A stretch of 64,000 nt of DNA. It comes from Polyangia bacterium (GTDB lineage Bacteria; Myxococcota_A; Polyangia; Nannocystales; Nannocystaceae). A program made the translations under genes and the position numbers. Of the stretch, positions 9,301-16,301 are shown one piece after another. Numbering within the stretch: the first letter of the stretch is position 1; each line of letters starts with the position of its first letter. The stretch is taken from assembly GCA_030429545.1 (NCBI GenBank), contig JAUIFF010000001.1, positions 1,461,599 through 1,525,598 of the forward strand, given 5' to 3'. Below the pieces are notes generated by a model. That model was not told where the DNA came from. It ran no database searches and saw only the letters and a list, made by a program, of their open reading frames with translations.

Positions 9301-10726
9301 CAGTCTCGACGTTGTCCACTCTGCGGTCGAAGAGCTGTCCAATGTCGTCCAACTGATCGGGCGTACGGCAGAGGGCTATTTCCGCGTGGTCATCAACACG
9401 GTCAACGACGCCATGGAAGCGCTCGGAGGGTTTTTCAAACGCGTCGGTGCGACCATCAAAGACTTTATCGACATGCTCGCCGGTGCCTTTGATTGGAGTA
9501 AGTTCCAAGCCAAGGCCGAGAACATGTACGATCGCGTGGTCGATGCATTTACAAGTGCCAAGGCGACAATTCAGGACGAACGCGACAGCGACCGCGCAGC
9601 TGCGATTACGACCGAAATCGAGAAGATTCGCAGTTGGGCCGACGACGATCGCACCGTCGGGGATATCACCGGGATTGAACTTCCCAACGTCCCCGGCATG
9701 GAGACCATGGAGTATGTCATCGACCAGGTTCAAAGCGTGCTGTCGGCCGCCCAGTTTGAACTTCCGTTTGAACTCCCCGAGCTCCCCGACCTGCAGGCGA
9801 CCTGGCTCAGCGACCTTCAAAGCGTGTTCCCAGACGACAACTTCCTGACCACCGACTTCACCGAGATGCCGGCCGACACCCTGCGCGACATCGTGGTGGT
9901 GATGTGGGACAAGGCTGGTGCGACGACCCTCGGGCAGCCCTACACGGACTTTTTGGGGAGCGTCAAGACGGCGGTCGACGGCATAAGCGGTGCCCTGCAA
10001 CAGCGGATCGATGTCCCGTGGCTGACCGAGGTCATCGAGCAGACGATCCTGGGTGGCCGAGAGCTCAACTTGTTGCGCCTGTTTTGCCTGGCCGCGGCGA
10101 TTCCCGTGGTCATCTACGAGGAGTCCCAAGAGTCAGGTTCGGAACTCGTCAGTTTTGGCGAGGAGGACCAGGCACTCAAGTGGACCCAGTTCTCGCTCTC
10201 GGTCGTCAACTCGATGCTCACTGCGGTGCGCTCGGTCAAGTCGACGCCACAACTGGCGATGGTCCACGGGTTTTTGATTATGGCCCAGGGGGCTATCGAG
10301 TGCCGGCAGGGCGATAACTCGAGCGATGCTGCGAGTATTGGCGCCGGGATTCTCAACCTCGTCTACGGGCTACTCACTGGCAGCCGCGGATTGGTTGAAC
10401 ATACATTTGCCAAAAAGCGCAACACCGGTGAGCTGACCGACAGCGAAACGGCCGACCTCGACTTGCTGAGTTTCCTCGTCGATATTGTGCTCGGCACCGG
10501 CTACTTGGGCCTGGGGATCCACACCCTCGTGGTTTCGGAGAGCCAAGAGGACGACATCTCGGGCGGGGTCGAAGTCTCGTATTGGATCGCCAACGGTATT
10601 TTGGGCGCTGTGGGGCTGTACGCCTCGTCGGCCGAGGAGAAGGTGTTGGAGAACATCATCGCTGGCTGCAATGTGGTGCTCAACCTCGGCTACACGGCCA
10701 AGACAATCGCGCTGGAGGTTACGTAG
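6332..10726 (+). CDS. Giant ricin-lectin / LamG protein with hydrophobic C-terminal module
   Basis: This 1464-residue protein has no signal peptide. Residues about 6-145, 155-292 and 302-450 form three ricin-type beta-trefoils, recognisable by repeated motifs such as WYRLQARHSGKALGI, QQWSF and WYLIRARHSGKVLDV. Residues about 455-680 look LamG/concanavalin-like (LTVELWLRP, ARLYVDGEQ, VAEVRYWSEPRS, LAAYYRFD). A beta-rich region follows to about 860, then a long acidic helical region (about 880-1220), then a C-terminus with several hydrophobic helices (from about 1260) that resembles the right-edge protein of this window. Ricin and LamG domains usually bind glycans. The architecture suggests a secreted or surface-delivered, membrane-inserting protein, which is inference. 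GAGG at 6325-6328 fits the second ATG (6335) slightly better than the first. Confidence 0.8.
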   Translation: MMTYKFAPEPNTWYVLSFEHSEMVLAVESASTADGANVCQQVSDGSRSQQWSFEEVEDGWYRLQARHSGKALGIAGQSTEVKTNLHQWEADDSHSQQWSVTASEGGYLLTSRHSGNTVTVADASTADGANVWQGRAKTKPHRRVHFTPVVEPEVKRWYTLVFAHSGKALAVSQLTKNAGSPVVQASLDDSPRQQWRFEHVDDYWYELRARHSDMALDVAAASIYDGAPIHQWSANHNQNQQFRLIPTIGGYLLKARHSGRLLDVEDASTAEGARVLQFGTESSPSRRVTITGHPDSTAFVPEPGAYYCISFCHSGKVLDVHRWEQQNGASIVQYENFENANQLFSFEEVETGWYLIRARHSGKVLDVVDSSTKAGRYIEQRTADPSKHSQQWKVVHGGKGDAYAIRSRHANLALAVEGSSLEDAGKVEQRGTGYQQQQRVHITRVCGALPDSPSQVLRFSSGDEPVRLPPSTLTNKNGTLTVELWLRPNAHTGTQTLVEVGDRKHKKSLVLQRRDNDIRLLYHHRNFDANEIIITATDAIEKNVWTHIAARMSFSQGVNGREGKARLYVDGEQAASADGSGNSWLEPDPAGTLLASRVLGECTIGGRRDGSEVFRGKVAEVRYWSEPRSQSDIAKYKNSRLRGDEDNLAAYYRFDKKVDGRMLDSSSKQRHAIAGAGTQLGTVHELALPSTTAAGIRTRSKLTREWLPKAVFDEDMCTVLAEGYGDLAGIESLTVDDIGKTSGDRVEATVYQLTLEPHDANGVPRGEGLMRVDLVADQVVIVDNDAGEPRLEIWESGKHPVRIPESGRVRLRFVATGPTCAMFYARHAAMPDSVRCAIYPDEGNSASMLQVTGDDLAEPADGRTSPIPPEDMSEPDAKIRKKNRDNDAKKVAAMIHKLARVGAPLEALAEYDEANQSAGSGGFWSDLEEVFEDLSDTFDDLDDAAEVVWDAAKDARSFVADNLDELLAEAKQVTPRMGVRAIRESMSKAISLDVVHSAVEELSNVVQLIGRTAEGYFRVVINTVNDAMEALGGFFKRVGATIKDFIDMLAGAFDWSKFQAKAENMYDRVVDAFTSAKATIQDERDSDRAAAITTEIEKIRSWADDDRTVGDITGIELPNVPGMETMEYVIDQVQSVLSAAQFELPFELPELPDLQATWLSDLQSVFPDDNFLTTDFTEMPADTLRDIVVVMWDKAGATTLGQPYTDFLGSVKTAVDGISGALQQRIDVPWLTEVIEQTILGGRELNLLRLFCLAAAIPVVIYEESQESGSELVSFGEEDQALKWTQFSLSVVNSMLTAVRSVKSTPQLAMVHGFLIMAQGAIECRQGDNSSDAASIGAGILNLVYGLLTGSRGLVEHTFAKKRNTGELTDSETADLDLLSFLVDIVLGTGYLGLGIHTLVVSESQEDDISGGVEVSYWIANGILGAVGLYASSAEEKVLENIIAGCNVVLNLGYTAKTIALEVT

Positions 10727-10754
10727 GGCTGCGCTGACCTCAGAAACAGTGAAT

Positions 10755-11417
10755 ATGCAAATACAGCTGCGAATCGACATGCCAACACGCCTGGCCGGGG
10801 AAGTTATCGACCCTGCGGCTGGGCGGTACCGCCAGTGCTATCTGCTACGAGGTGCACCCGGGGCCACGTTGGTACAGCAGGTTCGCGCCGAGGTTATGTT
10901 TTGCGAACGGGGCCAGCCACGTGTTGTGTATCGCTGCACCTACGGCGAGTACTTTGAGCTCGATGACGACGGCACCCACCCCGACCGCCACGATTTTGAT
11001 GTCCGCCGCAACGGTTGGACGCGCAACGCAGTCGCGCGACTGTTGGCTCGCCACGGGGCGCCCCCACTCGGTCGTGGTCCGTTTTCCGTCGAAGTGCATA
11101 AATCCTTCGCGCTCGCGCCGGGGATAGCCCACGCGGCCGGTGCACGTGGAAACCGTCGTTTTGGAGTGTTGCAGGAGGGGCCGTTTTGTCCGTCGCACGC
11201 CGAGTTGGAGGTGATAGGTGTTGGGGCGGCTCGATACCAGGCCCCCCTGCCCGGTGGCAGCGTTGGGTGTGGGAGCGGCCGGTTTTTCGGGATGCGGGGA
11301 TTTACCTCGACCGAGACGCTTCGCCACCAACACATCACCCGCACGGGTTCGTTCGACGATTGCGGTGGCTATCGACCCGCGAGTTTCGCTACTGGGGGTG
11401 CCTGTTGGGCGCTTTAG
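10755..11417 (+). CDS. Unknown protein downstream of the lectin giant
   Basis: This 220-residue product has no recognised family. The first ~110 residues look like a genuine beta-rich domain (for example RLAGEVIDPAAGRYRQCYLL and VVYRCTYGEYFELDDDG). The last ~60 residues are Gly/Ser/Cys-rich and less protein-like, so a frameshift near 11200 is possible. Start ATG at 10755; an in-frame GTG at 10749 is an alternative, and no ribosome binding site is evident. It follows the lectin giant by 28 bp and is probably co-transcribed, so an accessory or immunity-like role is a guess. Its stop overlaps the convergent GST stop at 11414-11417. Confidence 0.5.
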   Translation: MQIQLRIDMPTRLAGEVIDPAAGRYRQCYLLRGAPGATLVQQVRAEVMFCERGQPRVVYRCTYGEYFELDDDGTHPDRHDFDVRRNGWTRNAVARLLARHGAPPLGRGPFSVEVHKSFALAPGIAHAAGARGNRRFGVLQEGPFCPSHAELEVIGVGAARYQAPLPGGSVGCGSGRFFGMRGFTSTETLRHQHITRTGSFDDCGGYRPASFATGGACWAL

Positions 11418-12193
11418 ATTAAAGACGCACGTCGGGGCGATTGCTCGCTCACCACTGCCCGGTCCTCGGCGTACAGCCGCAACGCATAGGCCCCACCCGG
11501 GTGTTCGCGAAATTGCTTGAGCGGCTCGATCATTGCCGCCGGCCAAGTCTCGAATGCCGGTAGCGGGCATCCGTACTCCGGTGGAATCACAGCCGGCGAG
11601 GAAAGTGCGGCAAATGTCAGGTCGGCTGCGGTAAATCGTTCCCCCGTGAGATACCGGCGCCCGTCCGCGAGTCGGCGGGCAACGTTGTCGAACACCTCAA
11701 ACGTCTGCTTGGCTGCGCGTTCGACCTGCGTCGGCGTGGCCCGGTAGCGCACCCGCACACCGAGTCCGAGGATCGGTGCCGTCAGCGGGAGCGAGGCGCG
11801 TTGCCAGCCTTCGACACCCCCGCCAAAAAAGCTGCGTGCGAATGCTCGGTGCCGTGTCATCCGGCCGTAGTTCCACCGCCGCGTCGCCGGGCCGAGGACG
11901 TTGTCAAACAGCTGCTCGAGGGCGACAACATCTTCCTCCACATCCTTTGGGTAAAGTTGCCCGCCGACGCGCGCCGAAACCCAGCGCAGGATGTCCGTCG
12001 ATTCCGTCAACACGCCGTCGTCGGTGACAAGCACGGGGACCGTCTTTCCCCCACCGGCCCGCAGCGTCGCCGTGTAGTGGACGACCGGCAGGTATCTGCG
12101 CTCTTCGAACGAAAGCTGGGCACGTTGCAGGGCCCACCGTGCCTTTTCGCAGTAGTGACTAAACGGAATCGTCAGGAGTTTGGGCGCGTGCAT
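11414..12193 (-). CDS. Glutathione S-transferase family protein
   Basis: This 259-residue protein has a thioredoxin-like N-terminal domain (about 1-80: LLTIPFSHYCEKARWALQ at the active-site end, then GKTVPVLVTDDGVLTESTDI, the Pro-containing loop and glutathione-binding Glu-Ser) and an all-helical C-terminal domain ending with the N-capping motif RRYLTGERFTAADLTFAAL. It would conjugate or reduce hydrophobic electrophiles using glutathione. I chose ATG 12193, which puts the beta-strand right at the N-terminus; the frame is open about 40 codons further upstream, but that part is unlike the family. The C-terminal motif resembles that of the GST half of the GST-P450 fusion at 54.5 kb. Transcribed divergently from the MerC-like gene. 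Confidence 0.88.
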   Translation of the reverse strand: MHAPKLLTIPFSHYCEKARWALQRAQLSFEERRYLPVVHYTATLRAGGGKTVPVLVTDDGVLTESTDILRWVSARVGGQLYPKDVEEDVVALEQLFDNVLGPATRRWNYGRMTRHRAFARSFFGGGVEGWQRASLPLTAPILGLGVRVRYRATPTQVERAAKQTFEVFDNVARRLADGRRYLTGERFTAADLTFAALSSPAVIPPEYGCPLPAFETWPAAMIEPLKQFREHPGGAYALRLYAEDRAVVSEQSPRRASLI

Positions 12194-12254
12194 GACAGCT
12201 CGTGGAGTATGCCATCGAGCCAGTGGCGTCGCGGCACACACGCAATTGCAATTC

Positions 12255-12281
12255 GGTTGCACAAGTAGTACCGATGCAACC
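12255..12281. promoter_or_regulatory. Perfect 7-bp inverted repeat between GST and MerC-like genes
   Basis: GGTTGCA at 12255-12261 and TGCAACC at 12275-12281 form a perfect palindrome with a 13-bp spacer, ending 9 bp before the MerC-like ATG. It is a candidate operator for one or both divergent genes. The regulator is unknown. Confidence 0.45.
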
Positions 12282-12290
12282 GCCGACGCC

Positions 12291-12761
12291 ATGACTTCGC
12301 AACCCAACCGACGCATCGATCAGCTCGGAGCATTCGCCAGTGGCCTATGCGCTGTGCACTGCGCCATCTGTGCACTCCTCCCCGCAGCTTTCGCGGCATT
12401 GGGCCTGGGCATGTTGCTCGGGCACGAGGCCGAGTGGCTGTTTACCCTTGTCGCCGTATCCTTCGCCACCGGAGCCCTGATCTTGGGTTGGCGAAGACAT
12501 CGTTCGAGTCGGGTTGCCGTGTTGTTGACCCTCGGGATCGTCGGGTTGTTGGGTTCCCGGGTCCTCGAGATGGGCGAGGAACACCACGGGGAGCACCACG
12601 AGCAACACGGCCATGGGCATCACGAAGAAGCGCACGGCGAAGCACCTTCGGCTCTCCACGCCGCAGGAACGTTTGTCGGAGTGGTCGCGGGCGGCGTTTT
12701 GATCGCGGGCCACCTCCTCAATATTCGGGCAACCCGCCGTTGTCGCCGGCAGTGCGGGTGA
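12291..12761 (+). CDS. MerC-domain membrane protein with His-rich loop
   Basis: This 156-residue membrane protein has the MerC layout: about four transmembrane helices and a Cys-containing first helix (ASGLCAVHCAICALLPAAF, a C-x3-C-x2-C arrangement). MerC proteins take up mercuric ions, and many chromosomal homologues act on other metals or have unknown roles. Between helices 3 and 4 lies a His/Glu-rich loop (HHGEHHEQHGHGHHEEAHGE) that would bind zinc, nickel or copper, so a metal other than mercury is plausible. No other mer gene (merR, merT, merA) is nearby. Start ATG 12291 lies just after the palindrome; the frame is open 37 codons upstream, but that extension overlaps the operator and GST start. 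Confidence 0.8.
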   Translation: MTSQPNRRIDQLGAFASGLCAVHCAICALLPAAFAALGLGMLLGHEAEWLFTLVAVSFATGALILGWRRHRSSRVAVLLTLGIVGLLGSRVLEMGEEHHGEHHEQHGHGHHEEAHGEAPSALHAAGTFVGVVAGGVLIAGHLLNIRATRRCRRQCG

Positions 12762-12870
12762 GCTACGCCGCCTAGGCCTTGCCGACAAACAACTGTTGTC
12801 TTTGCCCCCTCAGACGCTCGCCTGAGTTTGGTCCACGCCCAACAACCCGTTGTCCTTGGGCGTGAAACCC

Positions 12871-14028
12871 CTACTTGATCGAGACGATCCGCCCCTCGTC
12901 CAAAAACTCGTTGTACTTGACCTCACCGGGTGTCCACCACCCCTCGCCGTTGGCATCGGCACCCGAGACCCAGACCAAGGCAGCGGTGCTGAGGCCCAGT
13001 GCGAGCTCGCGGTGAGGCCCGCCGGCGGGCGCACAAATCGTGCAGGCAAAGTCAAAGTCGGGGCACATCTCGGTCTCAAAGTCGAAGTGGTTTGCGCCGA
13101 CAACCCGGACCGCCCGTGCCTGCGGGATTGCTAGCAGGGTTGGGACAAAGTTGGAGTTGCTGTTGCACATACCTGGTTCGCCGATCGCCGCGACCACCGG
13201 GAAGTCGGCCTGGCCCGCAAGCCCGTTGGCGAGGTCTTCATTGTCGACCGGGTCGAGGCCGACGAACGCGACCGTTTGCGGGTCGTCGGTACTGGCGACA
13301 AAGGCCGCGAGGCCACCGGCCGAAAACCCCGAGTACACCGCCCCATCGGGAGCAACCGAAGCCGCAAGCGCTGCGATGTCATACCCATTTTGCGCGTGGT
13401 CAACCCCGAGAAAGCTGTTGGAACACAACGGCACCGTCACCACCCGCACACCCCACGAGGCGACATGCTCGGCAGTCGCAGCCATATCTTCGATACTGCG
13501 CTGGAACCCGTGGGCCAAAATCACGGTGACATCCGTCTGCAACTCGTTGGGAGTGAAAACCTCGTAGGTCATGTCGCAGCTATCAGGCGCGGGAAATATA
13601 CCCAAGCCAACATCGACCGTGAACGGGCCTGGGAGGTGAAAGTCAATTGGCTGGAGATCGCCGTCCCCATCGCCATCGCCATCGCCGTCCCCATCACCAT
13701 CCCCATCACCGTCCCCATCACCATCACCATCACCATCACCGTCCCCATCACCATCCCCATCACCGTCACCATCACCATCCCCGTCACCCGTTGTATCGGT
13801 GCTCGGGCCATCGGTGGTACTTCCGGTTTCGCCTGCTGTTTCAGCTCCTGTCGTTTCGCCAGACCCCTGTGTGGTCTCGCTCGCGGTTTCGCCTCCCGAG
13901 GTCTCGCCGCTCGTTGTCTCCTCGCTGTCGCTGTCACTCGCCGAACTCGACGTGCCAGGCTCTGCGCAAGCGCTCGTCAACAATGCCAAACAAAGTGCTG
14001 ATGGGATTCGGTTGTGCACGCTGAACAT
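12871..14028 (-). CDS. Lipoprotein alpha/beta hydrolase with Gly-Asp linker
   Basis: This 385-residue predicted lipoprotein has a signal peptide ending in the lipobox LLTSAC. A Ser/Thr/Glu-rich stretch (about 22-78) and a 22-fold Gly-Asp repeat (about 80-125) follow, then an alpha/beta-hydrolase domain (about 130-385). The nucleophile elbow is YSGFSAGGLAAF, an acid is probably in FVGLDPVDNED, and a His lies in VGANHFDFE; the fold resembles the chlorophyllase/dienelactone-hydrolase group. A few Cys residues suggest disulfides. It is probably anchored on the outer membrane with the catalytic domain held away by the flexible linker. Substrate unknown. The Asp-rich linker could bind calcium. Confidence 0.8.
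   Translation of the reverse strand: MFSVHNRIPSALCLALLTSACAEPGTSSSASDSDSEETTSGETSGGETASETTQGSGETTGAETAGETGSTTDGPSTDTTGDGDGDGDGDGDGDGDGDGDGDGDGDGDGDGDGDGDGDGDGDGDLQPIDFHLPGPFTVDVGLGIFPAPDSCDMTYEVFTPNELQTDVTVILAHGFQRSIEDMAATAEHVASWGVRVVTVPLCSNSFLGVDHAQNGYDIAALAASVAPDGAVYSGFSAGGLAAFVASTDDPQTVAFVGLDPVDNEDLANGLAGQADFPVVAAIGEPGMCNSNSNFVPTLLAIPQARAVRVVGANHFDFETEMCPDFDFACTICAPAGGPHRELALGLSTAALVWVSGADANGEGWWTPGEVKYNEFLDEGRIVSIK
13657..13788 (-). repeat. Hexanucleotide repeat encoding (Gly-Asp)22
   Basis: A 132-bp tract of degenerate six-base units (read on the plus strand as variants of GCCATC, CCCATC, ACCATC and CCCGTC) encodes 22 Gly-Asp pairs. All codons are GGN-GAY. The tract is in frame and could change length by slippage without breaking the gene. 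Confidence 0.9.
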
Positions 14029-14184
14029 CGGGCGTTACTTCGCACACCCATGCACTTCGTGACAACGACTATCCACCGACTGGAACTGTGTCTGTAGTCA
14101 CTCCAATTTGAAGACAGTCAATGGTAGATGCAACAGTTGATACAACATCTTCTTTTGCAAAACCGCTGGCCAAACTGCCTACGG

Positions 14185-14228
14185 CCTGCTGAAGCTGCCG
14201 CGGACGGGCACGTCGAAGCTTCAGCAGG
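14185..14228 (-). terminator. 12-bp perfect inverted repeat after the metzincin lipoprotein gene
   Basis: CCTGCTGAAGCT at 14185-14196 pairs perfectly with AGCTTCAGCAGG at 14217-14228 across a 20-base loop. It begins 11 bp beyond the stop of the gene ending at 14240, so it probably terminates that minus-strand transcript, although no U-run follows directly. Confidence 0.55.
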
Positions 14229-14239
14229 ACGGGACGAGC

Positions 14240-16072
14240 CTAGAACATCAGGGCCCCGCACGAAGCCCGCTCAACGTCGGCCTCGAGGGCTGCGGCGCCA
14301 CCGAGAATGTCGACGTGGGCGGCGTGGTCGACAATAAAGTGCACCGTTGGGTCGGGGAGCATGTCGAGGTCGCTGAGCAAAATGATCCGCCCGGCTGCTG
14401 CGGCTGCTAACGCGTCGGGCATTTTATCGCCGCGGGCGACATACACCGCATCGGGGTTGACCCCCTCTTCGACCGCCTTGCGGGCGACGGCCTCGGCGGT
14501 GTCGTAACGGGTGGCCCCAAACACTCGGGTGGCGTTCGGCAGGGCATCGACAACACTCTGATCAACTGCCGCGGCACCACCGACAACGATGGCGCGCTCA
14601 ATCCCTAACGCGGCGATGATGTCCGTCGTTTCACTCGGGATCGCATCCTTTTGTACAAGCAAGATCGGCGCGCCGAGGGCTGCTGCGGGTCCACTCGCGG
14701 CCAGGGCATCGACCAGGTTTTGATCGTTGCCCGAGGCGACAAACGCAAGCTTGCCCGGCGCCTTGATCAGGTCGGCGATTTGGGCCGCGGTGTCGTAGCG
14801 ACTAGCGCCGGCAATGCGGGTTGTGGCGAACCCATTTTGCTGCAACTGCTGCTCAACCGAAGCAGAGATCGCAGCTTCACCGCCGACGATCGTCACCGTC
14901 TCAACATTGAGGCGCGCGAGCTCCTGCATGGTGGCTGTTGGTACAGTATCTGTCTGTGAGAGCAGCAATGGGCCCCCGAGCTTGCGGGCGAGCGGGCCGG
15001 CTGTGAGGGCATCTACCGAGACATCACTACCCAGCGCCAAAACTGCCTGTGATGCCGAATTTGGATAGAGCGACTTCGAGACTTCAACCGCGGTTTCGTA
15101 GCGCGTCGCCCCGAACACACGGGATACCAACCCCGGGCATGTCGGGTCGACCCGCGCCAGCCCCTGGGCCAGGATCGCCGGTTCATCCTGGGTCGAGTTC
15201 TCTAGGCAGTAGTTGATGCCATTGACCTCATCGACCTCCGAGGTAAAGAAGCCAGCCCCCATGCCGTTGTTTTGCCAAAACATAAAGTCGTCATTACGCA
15301 GGACATGTGTGAGCCCAAAACTGTGCCCGAGCTCGTGCGAGATGGTCAGGTACACCCCATGGTTGGACTGTTTGTCGGTCTTGTAGACCAACACAACATC
15401 ACTCGGGTTGTTGTTGAACCCATTGGGACAGTCGAGTGGAGCACGCCCAATCACGTTGCTCCCGGGGTTTGGATCGGTCCGCGAAACAACGACGAGCGTG
15501 TAAGCTCCCCACGTTGGCCGTTTGGTGACAAACCGGACCTCCCAGGGTGCAAACGCGGTGTTGAGCTTGTTGATGATCTCGCTCTTGTCCGCTTCCCCGC
15601 CCGAAAACCCTTCAAACAACAACTCGGTGGTATTGAGTCGAGCCGGTAAAATAAACGAACAGTTGTCGCGGGCACTGTTGCAACTTTCGTTACCCGTAAG
15701 GGTGATGTCATTGAACTCCAAAAACACGACCTGGGGCATACCAAAGCGGTTTTGCCCGGGGACGAGCTCCATGCCGTCGCCAACGGGCGGGAGGTCGACA
15801 TCGTCGTTGCCCATCTCGCCGTCCGTGTCGGAGCTGTCGGAACTGTCGGAGGACTCACTCGCCGAAGCAGCGTCGTTGCTATCGGTTCCTTGGGTCTCAC
15901 CGCCGGTCGTTGCCTCGGTCTCAGCTTGGGTCTCACCGCTGTCGGTGCTGCCGGTTTCGCTAGCGGTGTTCGACGCAAACGTGTTTTGTTCGCCACCGTC
16001 GCCCGAGCACGCGCCGAGCCCCAAGCACATGCCCACAACCCCAACCTGAATCGTCCACTTCGCCACCGTCAT
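14240..16072 (-). CDS. Metzincin-type metalloprotease lipoprotein with three cell-wall-binding-2 repeats
   Basis: This 610-residue predicted lipoprotein has a signal peptide with lipobox GLGAC (Cys near residue 22) and a Ser/Thr/Asp/Glu linker to about 90. The metalloprotease domain (about 100-300) carries the extended zinc motif HELGHSFGLTH (HExxHxxGxxH). Three CW_binding_2-like repeats of ~95 residues follow (about 325-605), each starting with RVFGATRYETA, RIAGASRYDTA or RVFGATRYDTA and containing a VTIVGGEAAIS-type strand. These repeats are known mainly from Clostridium, Bacillus and archaeal surface proteins. It probably processes surface or prey proteins while bound to a polymer. ATG 16072 is supported by AGGAG nine bases upstream. 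Confidence 0.85.
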   Translation of the reverse strand: MTVAKWTIQVGVVGMCLGLGACSGDGGEQNTFASNTASETGSTDSGETQAETEATTGGETQGTDSNDAASASESSDSSDSSDTDGEMGNDDVDLPPVGDGMELVPGQNRFGMPQVVFLEFNDITLTGNESCNSARDNCSFILPARLNTTELLFEGFSGGEADKSEIINKLNTAFAPWEVRFVTKRPTWGAYTLVVVSRTDPNPGSNVIGRAPLDCPNGFNNNPSDVVLVYKTDKQSNHGVYLTISHELGHSFGLTHVLRNDDFMFWQNNGMGAGFFTSEVDEVNGINYCLENSTQDEPAILAQGLARVDPTCPGLVSRVFGATRYETAVEVSKSLYPNSASQAVLALGSDVSVDALTAGPLARKLGGPLLLSQTDTVPTATMQELARLNVETVTIVGGEAAISASVEQQLQQNGFATTRIAGASRYDTAAQIADLIKAPGKLAFVASGNDQNLVDALAASGPAAALGAPILLVQKDAIPSETTDIIAALGIERAIVVGGAAAVDQSVVDALPNATRVFGATRYDTAEAVARKAVEEGVNPDAVYVARGDKMPDALAAAAAGRIILLSDLDMLPDPTVHFIVDHAAHVDILGGAAALEADVERASCGALMF

Positions 16073-16301
16073 ACGCTCGAACTCCTGCCAACCCCGCAAC
16101 AATGGCGGGTCGGCGAGACGCCGTCAACGAAAACTCCGGAGGCCGACCTGCCCTGTCCCTAAGTGGCCACAGTTGCGTACCTAGATTGATGCCCTTTGGG
16201 ACATGTCGATGCGAAACTGCACTGTGACACCACCCTCACCTCCTGTGTATCACCTCTTCATTGATTGACCCTACCATTCGTAGCTCGACGCTTCGTTCAC
16301 C

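Noticed and set aside
9110..10129. 339-codon minus-strand frame inside the lectin giant
   Set aside because: A shadow of the giant in the opposite strand, with no start signal and no recognised domain.
10845..11570. 241-codon minus-strand frame opposite the 10755 gene
   Set aside because: It overlaps the GST gene end and reads like a shadow; the plus-strand frame follows the giant and has better composition in its first half.
13276..14001. Plus-strand frame rich in Ile/Pro/Thr repeats over the Gly-Asp tract
   Set aside because: It is only the complement of the hexanucleotide repeat; the minus-strand lipoprotein has signal, linker and hydrolase motifs.
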